This document shows positions 22,973-39,238 of a stretch of DNA of 64,000 nt, one piece after another. The position numbers were made by a program, and so were the translations under genes. Source of the DNA: Datisca glomerata (lineage: Eukaryota > Streptophyta > Magnoliopsida > Cucurbitales > Datiscaceae); NCBI GenBank assembly GCA_003255025.1, contig QANY01004052.1, positions 1,550,001 through 1,614,000 of the forward strand, given 5' to 3'. The notes beneath the pieces were generated by a model, which had not been told where the DNA came from, made no database searches, and worked only from the letters and a program-made list of their open reading frames with translations. The first letter of the stretch is position 1, and the number at the start of each line of letters is the position of its first letter.

Positions 22973-23997
22973 TGTACACGAGGGTTGACGATCTCAATGT
23001 TGACTACCCGCAAAGTGTAACTCTTACGGCATATCAGGAGTATCTCCACCAAGGACGTACCATGGAGTGTCACCGCTGAGGTGCACCCCTTGGGGCGCCG
23101 CCATTAAGGTACACCCCTTGAGGTGCCGCCACTAAGGTACCATGGGGGGAGTCCCCATGGCAACACTATGGGGTGTCACCCCCTATGGTAGCACCATTGA
23201 TGTCACCCTCATGGGTGTACCGTGGAGGTGCATTGATCACTCTCCGTAATGTAACTTGTAGACACACCACTACACTATCACAACGAGTCCTCATATCACA
23301 AACCACCAAGTCAAGTGACAAAGACTTGGGTGGTCGTATGGTTGCCTGGGAACGTTCGGGAGGCTATGGACTAGCAGGATTAGGGATAAAGCTATGTTGT
23401 ACTTGGCAGGGGACATACCTCCTCGATACGACCACTCTAGATATTGAGGGTGTGCTACCCTCCCACCTTGGGTAGGGGTTTTGTCTAAGAGAACCTTTGT
23501 AGATGAGGCATTGGGTGAACACCGTCGTCGCGCCTCACCGGCTAGGCGTGTTCTTCCTAGATCATGGTCATTACATAAAGACCCACAAGGCGCCACCCGA
23601 TTGGCTCATGTGTAATCCTATTTTTACTCACCTAAGCATGATCGGTCAGCTTAGGTGGCGCGATTTGATTGGCGGGCTTGTAACTAATCAAGGGATTAGT
23701 TGCAATGGTCCCCCCCTCTTTTTGTTCACCTATAAAAGGATGACTCCTCCTTCATTTGAGGGGATTAGAAATCTAGAGAGAGAAGCTCCCACTTTAGAGA
23801 GAGAAGCTCTCATTTCTAGAGTGAGAAACTCTCACTTGTAGAGAGAATGGGCAAGCATTTGTCACCACCCTTGAGTGTCTAGAGTGCTCCCCCTTCACCT
23901 CCCGGTGTCCTCCTCGACGTTCTTAGGCGTTGTTCCAATCACAAGTTAGGACTAGATCACTCTTGCATCTCACTCACGCGATACCCTTACACCTACA
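22973..23997 (+). repeat. Solo LTR, family unassigned (1025 bp)
   Basis: The segment starts TGTACACGAGGG and ends ACACCTACA, flanked by GTGAG (22968-22972) and ATGAG (23998-24002), a 5-bp duplication with one transition. It is much less AT-rich than its surroundings. It contains a TATA box (TATAAAAGG at 23731) followed by three tandem copies of a GAGAGAAGCTCYCA-type unit and a C-rich downstream part. This is the structure of an LTR promoter with R/U5. Short repeats of GGTGCACCCCTTGGGG type occur at 23080-23220. The orientation is inferred from the TATA box. Open frames at 23173-23841 look like chance. Confidence 0.68.
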
Positions 23998-24002
23998 ATG
24001 AG

Positions 24003-27000
24003 CATTAAAAAACTGACATGATTTGGGTGGTACACAAATTGATTTGTTGAAAGTGATGATTGCATCATTAATAACGTTTAAGCATGCCATTTCCATCAAA
24101 CAGACAAATGCCAAGGTGATTTCCTGACCAAATGGATTAAGATATGATTGAGAAAAATGGGTTTCCATTTCTTAAATGAGGAAAGCTATGTAATTTTGAT
24201 AGTGATTTTCCGAATAAGCCTAAGCCAGTTGATGTTATTTGAGATTTTTTTTCTCACAAATTCTCTTTATAAAAAAACAAAAAAAATATCGTGTCAGAAA
24301 TAATTAAAAGAGATTTTTTTGACAAACCGTGTGTTTTGAAATATAGTGTTCCCTATGGCTGATTTGCAATGGCTTTGTCATTGTGATAACGTAATGTATG
24401 TCAAGTTGATATGCAATTTTCTCACCCACTTACCCCCCTCTCTCCATGTTGTCGATTTAAAATGTGGATATAAAAAGAGTACTAAACAAAACCAAACTCC
24501 CTCTCTTAATATTCCATCTTTTTTTTTTTACTTCAATTTCTTAGGCAACAGTTTATTAATAAGTTTTTCCCCAAAAAATATAATGTGCATCGTGCACTAT
24601 TTGCAGCTTTCAGTCTTAACAGGATAGATGTTTTTCCCCTCCCATTGAAGATGCTTTTCTACATAAAACTATGTTTACCATATATGAATAATTAGTTTAG
24701 ATCTATACAGCTCAGCTATTTTTTTTTAAATATAAGTTAGATCTGACCTGTCTATTTTTTTCTTTCTTATTTTATTAACATAAGATAAACCCAATGCCAT
24801 GGTGGGAGAAAACTTTTATGTGAAAAAAAAGTAGGCTCATGATGTTGATAATGATGATGCATAGTTTGTCCAATAAGAATAAGGTACCTACGAGGTCTCT
24901 TTACAAAATCTAAGTCAAGCAAGACCTTGTATGCTCGTCCATATAGAGCACACGTTTTTTAAGGATGACTGTTTCTGGTGTTGGTTTATCTTGAAAAAAA
25001 TTTTAGTACTCTTTGAAGTATCGAGTGCTCACTACTCTTTCACATATTTTTTAACATGTATACAATTTATCCAACTCATCGTTTATTTCATCAATTAATT
25101 AAAATCAAAATAAAAAAATACACATATGAAAAATTTATATATAGAGAAATACTGAGCACTCGATATTTCTAGAAATACTAAAAATTTTCCCGTTATTTTG
25201 GTACTAGACTGTACTATGCTAAACAAGTTCAATGATGAAAACATCTCACCATACAACGTAAACGTTTATTCTTCCCTCACTTTTCTTTTAGTTTTTTTTG
25301 TTTAAATCAGTGTGAAACCAAAGGAAATGTTGCCGCATAACTTATGTTATCAAAGCGTTGCCCACCATAAACAGGGAAAAAAGTTACTTATATATTGAAT
25401 TTATCACGAAAATCTCTAATATTCATTCATATTATTTAATATTACCTATGCAACTTATTTAAAAATTCTAAGAATTCATTCTCTAATTTTCTCTTGAAAA
25501 TATGAATAAAATATTATAATTTAAGATTCATGACAATAAATTATAGGAATATGTATTGAGTTTTCATCAATAGATCAAAATTTTCAAATTTGTCCAACCA
25601 ATAAAGCCATTTTCCTTTTAACTTTTTCACTATGATTTCTAAATGTAACCGAAATCATTGGAAACATATGTTTTCAGTTTCATGGAGTTGGCACTGGGCC
25701 AAGCACTCTGAACCTATGGTATTAGAAAACTTTAAAAGATTTTCTCCGGCAAAGCATTTATACGCCGATGAATAAATGATGTATGTATCTTTTAATGGAT
25801 ATGTCAATCTAGTTGAGATATTCTGATAATTTTATTGATTTTTATTACTAACAATCTTATTTTAAAAACATGTATTTTCTGCCAAATATTGCTTTTGGAG
25901 GAATTAATGGGTTTAGCATTATGCATTCAGCATTTGGATATATTTCTAGAAATATAATCATAACTCAAAACCCTTTTTTAATGTAATTACTTCCTATAAT
26001 ATATTAATCAACAGAAAAACGCACTTGAACTAATTAGTAGTAGAAAAGTCAGTGTATAGTGCAAGTGTACAAGTGTTATAAGTAATCTCAGCACCTCGTG
26101 CTGCGATTTGTTGGCTGTGAGAAGTTGCACTATTGAAAATGGGACCTAATCACAATCTTCTAAGGTGGATATACATCGTATGCTTTGACTTAGCCAAAAG
26201 CATTACAAACACATGTTAAACACCTCTACGGTAGGCATCTATAAAGTTAAAGAAGGGATTGGTTTAAGTGTCCTACTATTCCGTGGTACCGAGCCTCTTT
26301 TTTACATATAACCTAAATAATGTACATGAGATATTACATAAATGATGTACACGCACAACATATCTAAGGTACATCTAAAACAAAATAAGGTACACTTCAA
26401 TTTTGGTATCGAAATTTTTAATTTATAAAAGTTTCTTTGATTTTAAATATCAATTGTAAGTATCACTGTTGTATTTAAAAGGAACGGTGTGAGAAGAAAC
26501 ATTTTTAGACGTTTCTTTCTAAATAATTTTTAAGTCTAATTTTAAATTTTGCCCTTATAATATTGTAGGAAATTAATAAAATTTTTAATTTTGTCCTTGA
26601 TTTTATTTATAATTCCTATATGACCTACAGATCAAATTCAAATCAAAATAAATGAAAACAATTCATGAACTGCATTAATATATTATATTTAATAGTTAAA
26701 AGTTAAGAATATTAAAAGACTGTGATAATTGATAGGTTCAAGTTCACCTCTATTATTTTTCTTGAAACAAACTTCTATAACTTGAATTTATGTTTGTAGT
26801 GATCGTTTGTGTAGTTAATTTTTTTAAATAGATATTATCACATACATTAGTTGTTAGGACTGTGATGAATTAAAATAATGTTATTAAGAAACAAATAGAA
26901 CCCAACTGAGCTTGTCATGTTTGGTGGCCGAATCTACACGAACCAAGCAAGGAGATGAAGGTAATGGTCACATCATATGAAAAAAAGTCTATCCAAAAAG

Positions 27001-27551
27001 GCTTACATTTAATGATAAGGACAATAGTAGTGATTTAAACAAAGTGGATATGCACCGCCAGCAATATGACAAAGTCTATGATGTATGCAATTACATTGAA
27101 AAATAAAGTACTTAAGCAACGTTAAGTTAATTTTGTTTATTTGTTGGTATCTGGCTACAAGTATTACTACCATAAGACAACATTTAGCACATTGTGACAA
27201 CAAGATGAAGTGTGCTGCACACGATGGATTTGGCTCCATTACCTAATGAAGCCAAAGAAATATATGACTGTAAATATGGCTGCGCCTGATAAATTCAATT
27301 TCCCACAAAGATCGACAAAAGGTTACCACTTTTGCACGATTTAGGGGACAGAGATGCTGTTTGCAAATATAAGTAACGCCTGCCGACTACATTTTCGTGC
27401 TTGCTTGCTATCAAATTCAAAACTCTGGGCCTATTGGATTACCCTCTATTCTCTCTTGTAAATGTTAAAATGAAACCAAGCCTGTGGATATAAATTATAT
27501 TTTCTTTTCTTTACCGCTCGATCTGGGCAATAAAGATTTAATCGGATGATC
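24003..27551. other. AT-rich intergenic DNA with one small MITE
   Basis: There is no convincing gene in this 3.5-kb stretch. It includes a foldback element at 24996-25188. Other reading frames (24346-24627, 27009-27239) have no recognisable domain or splice context. Confidence 0.45.
24996..25188. mobile_element. Short MITE with about 40-bp inverted repeats
   Basis: The left end reads AAAAATTTTAGTACTCTTTG followed by AAGTATCGAGTGCTCACTA. The reverse complement of the right end reads AAAATTTTTAGTATTTCTAG followed by AAATATCGAGTGCTCAGTA. The whole is about 190 bp, AT-rich and non-coding. No duplication was confirmed, so the superfamily stays open. Confidence 0.62.
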
Positions 27552-27559
27552 CGATATAG

Positions 27560-28216
27560 TAGGGATGTAAGAAAAATCATTGAAACCGATGAAACTGACC
27601 GAACCGGACCGAATCGATGCAGTTCGGTCGGTCTCAACGTTTTAAACGGTTCAGTTCAGTCTCTGATATGTGATAAGTTCACGGTTCAATTCGGTCTACG
27701 GTTTTTATGAAAAAATCACACCAAACCGAACTGAACCGCATATTGAATATATAAAGGGATTTTCACAATATCCTAACCTTAATCCATAAACATTTTCACC
27801 ACTTCCTTTCTCTCTCAGACTCATTTGTATTTTATTTTTTTAATTTGTATTTTGTTTTTTTTGCCTTATTAATATTCTGATACTTATAAGGATTTTATTA
27901 TTTTTTAATTGTATTATAATCTATTAATAGAATTTTGAATTAGAATGATCTCAATTCTTTCTTCTCTGTTTCCACATGAAAATTTATGTTTTCAGAAAAT
28001 TATTCAAACTAAGATTTTTTTGTTTTCAATAGAACTTATTCTGTTTATTTTACCAGCTTGGTGCGGTTTAGAAAAAAATTTGACGGTCGGTTCAGCACGG
28101 TTTCTTCATTCTGACCGGTTCGGGTCGATTCCTATTTTTGATAAACCACATTTGCAGATCAGTTCGTTAAAATACCCTAAACCACACCCAACTGAACCGA
28201 ACTGCTTACACCCTTA
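27560..28216. mobile_element. Non-autonomous hAT element 1 (657 bp)
   Basis: It starts TAGGGATGTAAG and ends CTTACACCCTTA, an Ac-like inverted terminus. The flanking 8 bases are CGATATAG (27552-27559) and CAATATAG (28217-28224), differing by one transition. Subterminal regions on both sides are packed with ACCGAAC/GTTCGGT motifs, as in hAT subterminal repeats. No transposase remains; a 103-codon frame inside is without similarity. Confidence 0.88.
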
Positions 28217-28224
28217 CAATATAG

Positions 28225-29070
28225 CTAACTGCATAACTGTGATTCCCCATCCATAAAACAGTGATGTAATAGACAGCTTGAACTTGAAGGAACAGCCCAT
28301 TTCAGAGGAGCAAGCCGAAGAGTTAAGTAACAAATGGTCCTATATCATAGTAGGTCTGTAAGGCCTATCATGAAAATCGGGTGACTCTAGGATACGGATA
28401 TTATGTGAGGCTCAAATAGTCATATACCATGAACAGTAAAATTTGGGCTTCCTTCCAGAATAGCCCAGCTGTCCAAGTATTTATCCATGGGAAATTATTA
28501 AAAAAAACAAAAAGAAAACTACATTTCCTTCGTGAACTGTAAAATGACTGGAAATTTTGTTGTGAAAATGGCTGAAAATCAACGGGTAAATAATTTAGTT
28601 ATGAAAATTACACAAATGTTAATAAATTCAATTATGTCATGCCCATGTAACTTGTGATTAAATTAATTACTCCGATTATTTTTACAAATGATTTTTTCGG
28701 TGAATTCTCCGATTCACTATGTTTTTCCTGTTTTTGGTCACTTTAGTTCTCCCTTTATTCCAAGTGTCCATGTCTGAGAACACACGACTACACTAAATCA
28801 GAAGTTGTCAACAAGAACATTAAGTGAAGCCTGAAGTGGTGAGAGAGAATCACACATGCTTTACCTTATCGCTGATGTACCACAATTTACATAATCAACA
28901 TTGAGCAATTAGACATGTAAGGCCCTGATGACTCTTGTAAGCCACCAATCAAAACAAGCCATCTGACCAATAACCTCAACAAATAATCACAACACAAAGC
29001 AACTTCAGATAAAGAAAGGGACAATATGATGCTTTTCTATATGACAATCAAACACCAACCTGCTTCTATA
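28225..29070. other. 3' flank of the CPK13-like gene
   Basis: This should contain the 3' UTR and polyadenylation region of the minus-strand kinase gene, roughly 28740-29070. No gene or repeat was recognised in the remainder. Confidence 0.45.
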
Positions 29071-32478
<3,408 letters not shown>

Positions 32479-33578
32479 CACAGTAACCCTTTTTTATCTT
32501 ACGGGATATCTCAAAACCTCAAACTGATCCTGCTAAGGATTCACGTCATAATGCTGAACCCCTAACCGAAAACAACAGAAACTTCTTCAAGAAGTGAAAA
32601 TCAGAGATTTTTAGCGTGAAACAGATAGAGAAACAGGGAGAGTAGAAGAGAGAGAAAGAGAGAGAGTGTGACTAAAACTAGTGAAGAGTACGGTAACGCC
32701 CGAAATGCTTTTGAAGAGAATTCGTCTTTTGATGGCTTCTTTCGCACAAATTTAATGGATTTTGTTTAAATTTATCATCGTCTTTGGTGAGAATTGTCGG
32801 CTAATCGAGAGGGAGAACGGTCGGGAACGGGACGGTGTAGTGGGAACATACAGATTACGGGGGGGTGGGGGTGGGGGGATTATTTGTATTTGCGGGAATT
32901 ATTCTTTTTCCCTCACTTTTTGTTCTCTCTGTCTCTTTGATATATTTTAACGAACACCTATAAGAGAGACAGAATGATAACAGCTAATTAAAATATTTCA
33001 CTTTATTTCGGTGCCACTCACAATGCACCTCGTTAAAATATATCTTTAAATATAAATTATCTTCATATAATTTTTAATTATTTCATAAATATTAAAATTA
33101 AATGTTATTAGTTTTAATTTTTGAGTAATAATGTCTAAACTATTTTTTTAGAAATTCTGAATTTATCTTGTATATATTTAATAATTAAATATTTTAAATT
33201 ATTTATGTTTTGTCTTCAATAATTAGATACTTTATATGACATGACACTTGGTAAATCTTATAAAAGAAATCAAATGTAATTTTATTATTAAAAACTTTAG
33301 AATTTAAAGCAATTACATATATTTTAACGAATTTAATATATTTTTATGAATTCTACAAACAATCGAGGTCATATATCACTTTTTACACTATCTAAACTAC
33401 TATATGTTCAATATATTTTCACCATATATGAATCATTATTCTAATTGAGTTTTATTGTTTTGTTTGTCACGTGCAACGTTTAAATGAACTAATTTACATA
33501 AATGATATGTACAACTTTCTAATTTAAAAAATAATAAATTTTGTACTAACATATATTTTTTTATCATATTTGAAAGAA
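32479..33578. other. CPK13 promoter/5' leader and AT-rich spacer
   Basis: Bases 32479-32720 are the probable 5' UTR, with a GAGAGAAAGAGAGAGAG tract at 32640-32670. Further out come a G-rich run (GGGGGGGTGGGGGTGGGGGG-like, near 32860) and AT-rich DNA. A clear TATA box was not picked. Confidence 0.45.
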
Positions 33579-33583
33579 AAAGA

Positions 33584-35314
33584 TGTTGTACATAGTGCCC
33601 TAAAAGTATGTGTAAAGATATTTTATTTGAAAATTAATAAGAGTGTATTTCTTTTTATAATTGTATCAGTACAAGAGAATTAAGATCATAGATAATGAAT
33701 AAAATAGTTTGTAACATATTAAAGTATGGAATCTTTAATGAATAGTTGCTAGTACGGTTCGTTAAGCATTTTGAATGCATGCGATCTAGATCCGGATCGC
33801 TGACGTAGATAGACATCTTAGTGAATATACTTTATATAATTAGATTATATAGGACAAGATCGATGTGAATTAATATACTTATTAACTTACCGTTTATCAT
33901 AAATATTTAATACTAATCAATCAGATGATCATGTGTAGAACCGTCTAAATCTTGAGTAGTCATGAACTCATATACATGTCTACTACATCTTTTGATTCAC
34001 TCGTTAAGCTTTTTTATAAAACTAGGTAGTGACTTTTGTTTTGGAAATTCAGTAACATAGATGACTGGGAACATGATCTTACAAGATTTGAAATCTAAGC
34101 TTTCCTAATGGATCGTATATTGATTATCTTAAGTGTTAATTGTGAAACTAAATGGTTATTGAGCTTAAATTTATAATTTATTATAAATTAATATTTCACT
34201 AATGAATTAATGGTACTTAAGGATCAAAAGATAATTAGAAGGATAAAACTATAATTTTGACCAGTTCTAATTTACGAATCAATAATTGAAAGATATAACT
34301 ATATGAGGTGATTATATTAATGGACTACACGGGATTACTCTATTAATGTATTATGCAATTACTAAGAATGCAATTTCATATTTATAGTGAAGTAATAATG
34401 AAATTAATAAATAAAATTATTTAATTAATAATCTGATTTATTGGAGCTTAGAATTATGGGTTCATGGTCCTCAAGCCACATTTGTACTATATAGTATAGA
34501 GTGTGAATGTTTCAAGACATAATTAATTAATATATTTTTCAGAAATATCGATTAATTAATTATTTATATTGATTAGTTATGAATTAATTGATATTGAGAC
34601 ACTATATTTAATTTATGAAATTAAATCATATTAGATTATTATAAGATAATAATTTAAATTTGAATTAACTGATATCTATGTTTATTTAAAATAAAACATA
34701 GATATTTATCTGATTAAATAAAATAATAAAATAGAATATTGTTATGTCACATTTTAGACTGCCACACGCCAATCACTTTGTTGGAGCAGTCATTGGAAAC
34801 TGAACTACAGTGTTGCACGACACTGTAGTGAGTCTCACTGCAGTGGCACACTTCTAAATAGTGTGATTATTTTATTTAAACTTAAACCTAATGAGACTTG
34901 ACCAAGAATATAAATAGATAATATTCGATTGGCCTCACTAAGAGATTAATCAATAATTAAAGCTCTGCGAATTCTCTAATTTTTTTTGTCAGAGTTCTGT
35001 CTCAAACCTCATTCTCCTAATATCTAGATCTCATGTGTTGAGTACATTTAGAGATAGAAAATTATTATTGTTTCATTCTGCGTGCTCAACCACGTCGTTG
35101 TTGAATACAAGAAGACAACGAGGACGCTTGATATACTTCAAGTGGTAAACATCTTTACCTTGAATGTCTATTGATTTAATGTATAGATATATAATGAATT
35201 CGTGTGGAAAATTATTTTTTCACAAAAATATTTTGGGACGTGTAGTCTTGTATCAAACCTTTTAATAATTAAAAACCATTCCGCTGCGCATCAGGTGCGC
35301 CGCCGTTACCAACA
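33584..35314 (+). repeat. Solo Copia LTR with perfect duplication (1731 bp)
   Basis: The segment starts TGTTGTACATAGTGCCCTAA and ends CGTTACCAACA. It is flanked on both sides by AAAGA (33579-33583 and 35315-35319). The 3' third contains a CTTCAAGTGGTAAACATC-like block typical of the R/U5 end of plant Copia LTRs. There is no internal domain or second LTR, so it is best read as the product of LTR-LTR recombination. Confidence 0.82.
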
Positions 35315-35330
35315 AAAGAATGTTGGACAT

Positions 35331-35984
35331 TGTTATAGGTGTTTCCTGACCACCAACAACGTGAGGACACACGTCACACAACATAAAAAGCTCATGACAG
35401 AGGAAAGTTTCAAAGGAGAAGGCCCAACCTCGCCTAGCCGGTCCTGAGAATGAAGCTCGCGAAGAGAGCTCAGATAAACCCCGAGTGCAAGAGGCATCAT
35501 TGCCCATCAAAAATAACATATCAGGTAACACCTTCACATAGGCCTGAACGTCCAACAAGTCCAATCGTCATGGTAGAATGTTATATCAACCCCTGATATG
35601 TCACCTCAAAAGCGCATAAACATTTGATATCCGTCACTTTATGTCAAAGGTCACCTTCCACCCGTCTAATCAAGGGTAGCCATCATGCCTGGGAAGCTTC
35701 CCCTACACGCTCTTAAGGCTTCTTCGACGCACTTTCTCCCGCTAGGCCTCAAGTATAAATACCTCTGTCTGCTCGAATGAGAGGTATGTCATTTCTCATT
35801 TAAGAAAACTATGCCAAAATAACGTCAGGAAATTTACTTAGGCATCAAAGGCCTTTAGGCTAGGCAACCAGCCATCGGTTCCCCTAGCTCTTTGGGTTTT
35901 TTGTCTGTGTTTTGTAGATTACAAGGTCGAGAGGAATTCCACTCTAAATAGAGGATGACATGAAACATTACTGTTTAGATTTCA
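35331..35984 (+). repeat. 5' LTR of the LARD-like element
   Basis: It begins TGTTATAGGTGTTTCC and ends GATTTCA. It shares with 41987-42652 long blocks such as AGTTTCAAAGGAGAAGGCC, CACTTTATGTCAAA, GTCTAATCAAGGG and GCTCTTTGGGTT, in the same order. A TATAAATACC at about 35755 is a likely promoter box. Differences from the 3' copy are numerous, including an extra segment near 42110-42160 in the 3' copy. Confidence 0.8.
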
Positions 35985-35995
35985 AGTATAAATAG

Positions 35996-36011
35996 TTGGT
36001 GTTGTCTATGG
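35996..36011 (+). other. Candidate primer-binding site of the LARD-like element
   Basis: TTGGTGTTGTCTATGG resembles the TGGCGCCGTCTGTGG start found after the 5' LTR of many plant Tat-lineage Gypsy elements. It is 11 bases past the inferred LTR end, more than usual, so either the LTR border or the site is slightly misplaced. Confidence 0.4.
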
Positions 36012-37400
36012 AAATGACATCGAAATCGTTCCCTTCTAAAACATTGGAAGCATTCGTTCTTCCACAAAGAAAAAAAATAGTATGATGTTCTTATCGCACT
36101 CCGACGAGGCCTGGGGAGAGAAGGGAAACCTACCTTCCTCCTTGCCTAAGGAAGGACTCCCTACCAATATGGTGATCATACAGGGAAAACGAAAAAGGAT
36201 ATAGTTTATCGGGATAAGGAGAACAGACACACTGACGCTCACTCAAGTCGTGGCGGCCTCTTGCATGAAAATGATCCGCCCGCGCTGACGAAAGGCCCGC
36301 TGGCAGGGTCGCTACGCCTCCGGAGAGTCACGAGGGAAAACCATACGGGAATGGCAAGACGACACCCTAACTCAGAGAAGCTGCCACCTCTCAAGGAAAG
36401 CGGGACTAAAATGAAACCAGACTTCGAAATATCAAGTTGTCACCTAGTGGCATGGGCTCTGGTTGGAGTTAGCCCAGGGAGGCAAAAGAAAGAGTGGCGT
36501 AATGGGAAGGGCTCGAAAGGAGGACACCTTATTAAGAAACCGCTGGTGTGCGAACAACTGCTCACATTCCTACTAAACGAGGGAATGGAACAGAGTGGCA
36601 AGAGAACACATGAAAGCAAAGACCTTTGAAGAATATTTTGGAGGCAATATGTGAGCCACTGTAGGAGATAAGGGTAAACATAAAAAAACCACCCTTGGCA
36701 AGTCAATTGTTATGCTCCCTCTTAACTTCTTGGCGTCCCCTTGGCCACCAACAAATTTTGCAAAACTGCTGCGTAAGAAGAAAGCAACATTATGTGAGTG
36801 AAAAGGCCTGGATACATTCCCGAATTAAATACAATACCTTACATTAGTCCTCCATGATAGGCCTCTCCCCACAAATAACGGATATGAGCCATGTTTCATG
36901 AATCTAGGCTATACAGCTCCCAGTTCCCGCCCCACATCGGGTAAAACAGAAGGACATAGACCATGGTAAAATTGGTACACAAGGTCACATGCCAATCTAA
37001 ACCTGAGGCCCCTGTAAAACTTTTTACACCACCCTTTTGTGGGGATTAGGTTTTTAATGGTGGAACATGCAATATGCTCCTCCTAAATGCCCACATGAAG
37101 CATATGAACCCATGGGAATGAAGAAGCACATGATTGGCGAACTGCTCAAAGAGTAGTCCAAAGAAGAACTTGAAGAATTAGAAGGATCAATCATTTACCC
37201 GCCAGAGCAACCGAAGATGATAGTTCAGGATGAATCAACACTTATTCCCGAGCAGAATGGAAATTCATAGGTGTTCCGCCTCGGTCCCCCCAATCAGAGC
37301 CAAAGAAGTAGTCTCTCTTTTGATTACCACTAAGTATGATGGGCATTGATAGTAAAATTGGTCAAATAAAAAGACCGACTTTTAAGCAAAGTGCAAGAAA
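36012..37400 (+). other. Interior of the LARD-like element, no recognised gene
   Basis: A 122-codon open frame at 36261-36629 (MHENDPPALTKG...) matches no family I recognise. A later stretch near 37060-37270 can be read in short pieces only. It may be a vanished gag region. Composition is more balanced than the flanking AT-rich DNA, as in the rest of this element. Confidence 0.45.
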
Positions 37401-37465
37401 GGATTAAAAAATGATATCTAGTGTGGCAATCTAGCTCACTAGACGGAATTAAAAAGTGACGTCTG
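37401..37465 (+). repeat. Left part of the 45-bp tandem array
   Basis: It holds more than one unit of the type GTGTGGCAATCTAGCTCRCY plus AGACGGRATTAAAAARTGA. The array continues past the nested LTR at 39239. Confidence 0.8.
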
Positions 37466-39238
37466 TGTTGGAAGGATACCTCAGTATGGTGTAATAACTA
37501 TTTATGAGTATTTAATTATTTCTCTGACATTTTGTATTACAGAATTTTATGAATGAAAGTTTTTGTATTAATTAACGTGTGTTTATAATTTACTCAAGTC
37601 CTGGAACTATCGTCAATGTAAGAAGAGCAAAAACTAAGGGGTCTTCTAGAAAAATTCTTCTGAAGAACGTTATTCGCAGTCTTAGGATCGATTGGGTAAT
37701 CGAGTCTGATTACGACTGTTAGGTTGAATCAAAGGATGCCGACCTTGATGCATGAGAGCGGAGACTCTAACAGTTGACCTAAATATGTTTTGGAGCATGT
37801 TGAATAGACCAATAACTAATTAGTCTAGAGTAAAGACTTTTATCTAACTCTAAATCTAATTGTTACACCTTAAGGATATTTTTATAATTACATTAATCCT
37901 GAGGTGAATATGAAACTTGACCTAGTTTATTACAATCTTTAATACACCAAATGAGTGAGTTCGAATTGTCAGACAATACCTCGACTGTTGAGATCGTGAT
38001 TCAACTATATTAGAGTTGCGTGATTCACAGATATGGAAATTCGTGGTTAAATTGCAAAATGCAACAATATCACATTATGCTTTATTGATGAGTGTGTGAA
38101 TAAATTAACTTGGCCAGGTACTCGATGAAGTGTACCATTGAATAAGACATGGGGAATTGTATGAGACAATTCACTATTATGTCTTTTTTGTTTATTGTCA
38201 ATAAAGGAGTTAAGAAAATAATAACGAAACGGGTAAAACGGTAATTTTACATCTCATTCTTGTTAGTGATATTCACAAAAGGTAATATGTTAAAATATTA
38301 TGTGGACCGTAAAATAAAATTTTTATTTACATCAACAGAAAATATAGCGTGCATGAATCGAGAGTTGATTCGGCATCGAACCTATAGTTGGGTCGTACGT
38401 GCGTCCATTCGGTCTCAGAAGTAGCTCATGATGACATGAGTAGAAGAAACAACATGAGTTGAACCCAAATGTGTTTTGAGCCAATATGTATTTCCTGAAC
38501 CCATATGTGATTGGTGTTGTCACTTAATTAGTGAACAACAATTAGTTGATGTTCAAATTAATTAATTTATTATATTTTAATTATTAGATCATTAGTTAAT
38601 AAGAGGTTAATTAATTAATTGGTGGAGATCAATTTAAATTTATCAATTTTAGGTTTATGAATTTGGACATAATATTGACTTTATCGGAGATGCAATTTTT
38701 GACAATTATAGATTATAGGGATGAATTTCAAAAATTATACATATATAGGGTATCCGTGAAAATTTGAAAATTATTATATAGGTGATGGCATTAGGGTTGC
38801 CTCTCTAAGTGTGTTGACACAACTCTAATTACACGGAGCATAAAAGAGGTTTCCCCCTCCTACTGTTGCCATCGAATTCTTCCTCAGTTGTTTTGAGAGC
38901 CCACACTCAGTTCTTAACGACGTCATTGCGAGATATACTCATGAATCCAACGAGTAATTGTTGGTGTGAAGGCTAATTGAAGTTTTTGTATTTTAAGATC
39001 GAAGAACGTGAAGCATTTAATAAGGATTCCACCAATTCATAAAGTCTTCGATACAACGAAATGGTATAAATTGTTTCTACCATCTCTTGAATATGTTTAA
39101 CTTTGTATGTATAATCGAATGTATGATTTTAATATTTAATATGATTAAATTAGTTGATGTAAATAATTTTTATATTCCACCCACAAACCATTCGTGGTTC
39201 ATTGTTTTTTTTTCAAATTTTTAAAACTTGGTCCAACA
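37466..39238 (+). repeat. Solo Copia LTR nested in the tandem array (1773 bp)
   Basis: It starts TGTTGGAAGG and ends TTGGTCCAACA. It belongs to the same family as the LTR at 2450-4482, matching along most of its length with indels. Flanks are GTCTG (37461-37465) and ATCTA (39239-39243), two transitions apart. Removing the LTR and one flank copy rejoins the array unit in phase, which confirms the borders. Confidence 0.87.

Noticed and set aside
23173..23841. Overlapping ORFs of about 100 codons
   Set aside because: They fall inside a solo LTR with a TATA box and repeats; they have no domain.
36261..36629. 122-codon open frame in the LARD-like element
   Set aside because: Possible gag relic, but no recognisable motif; reported only as unassigned interior.
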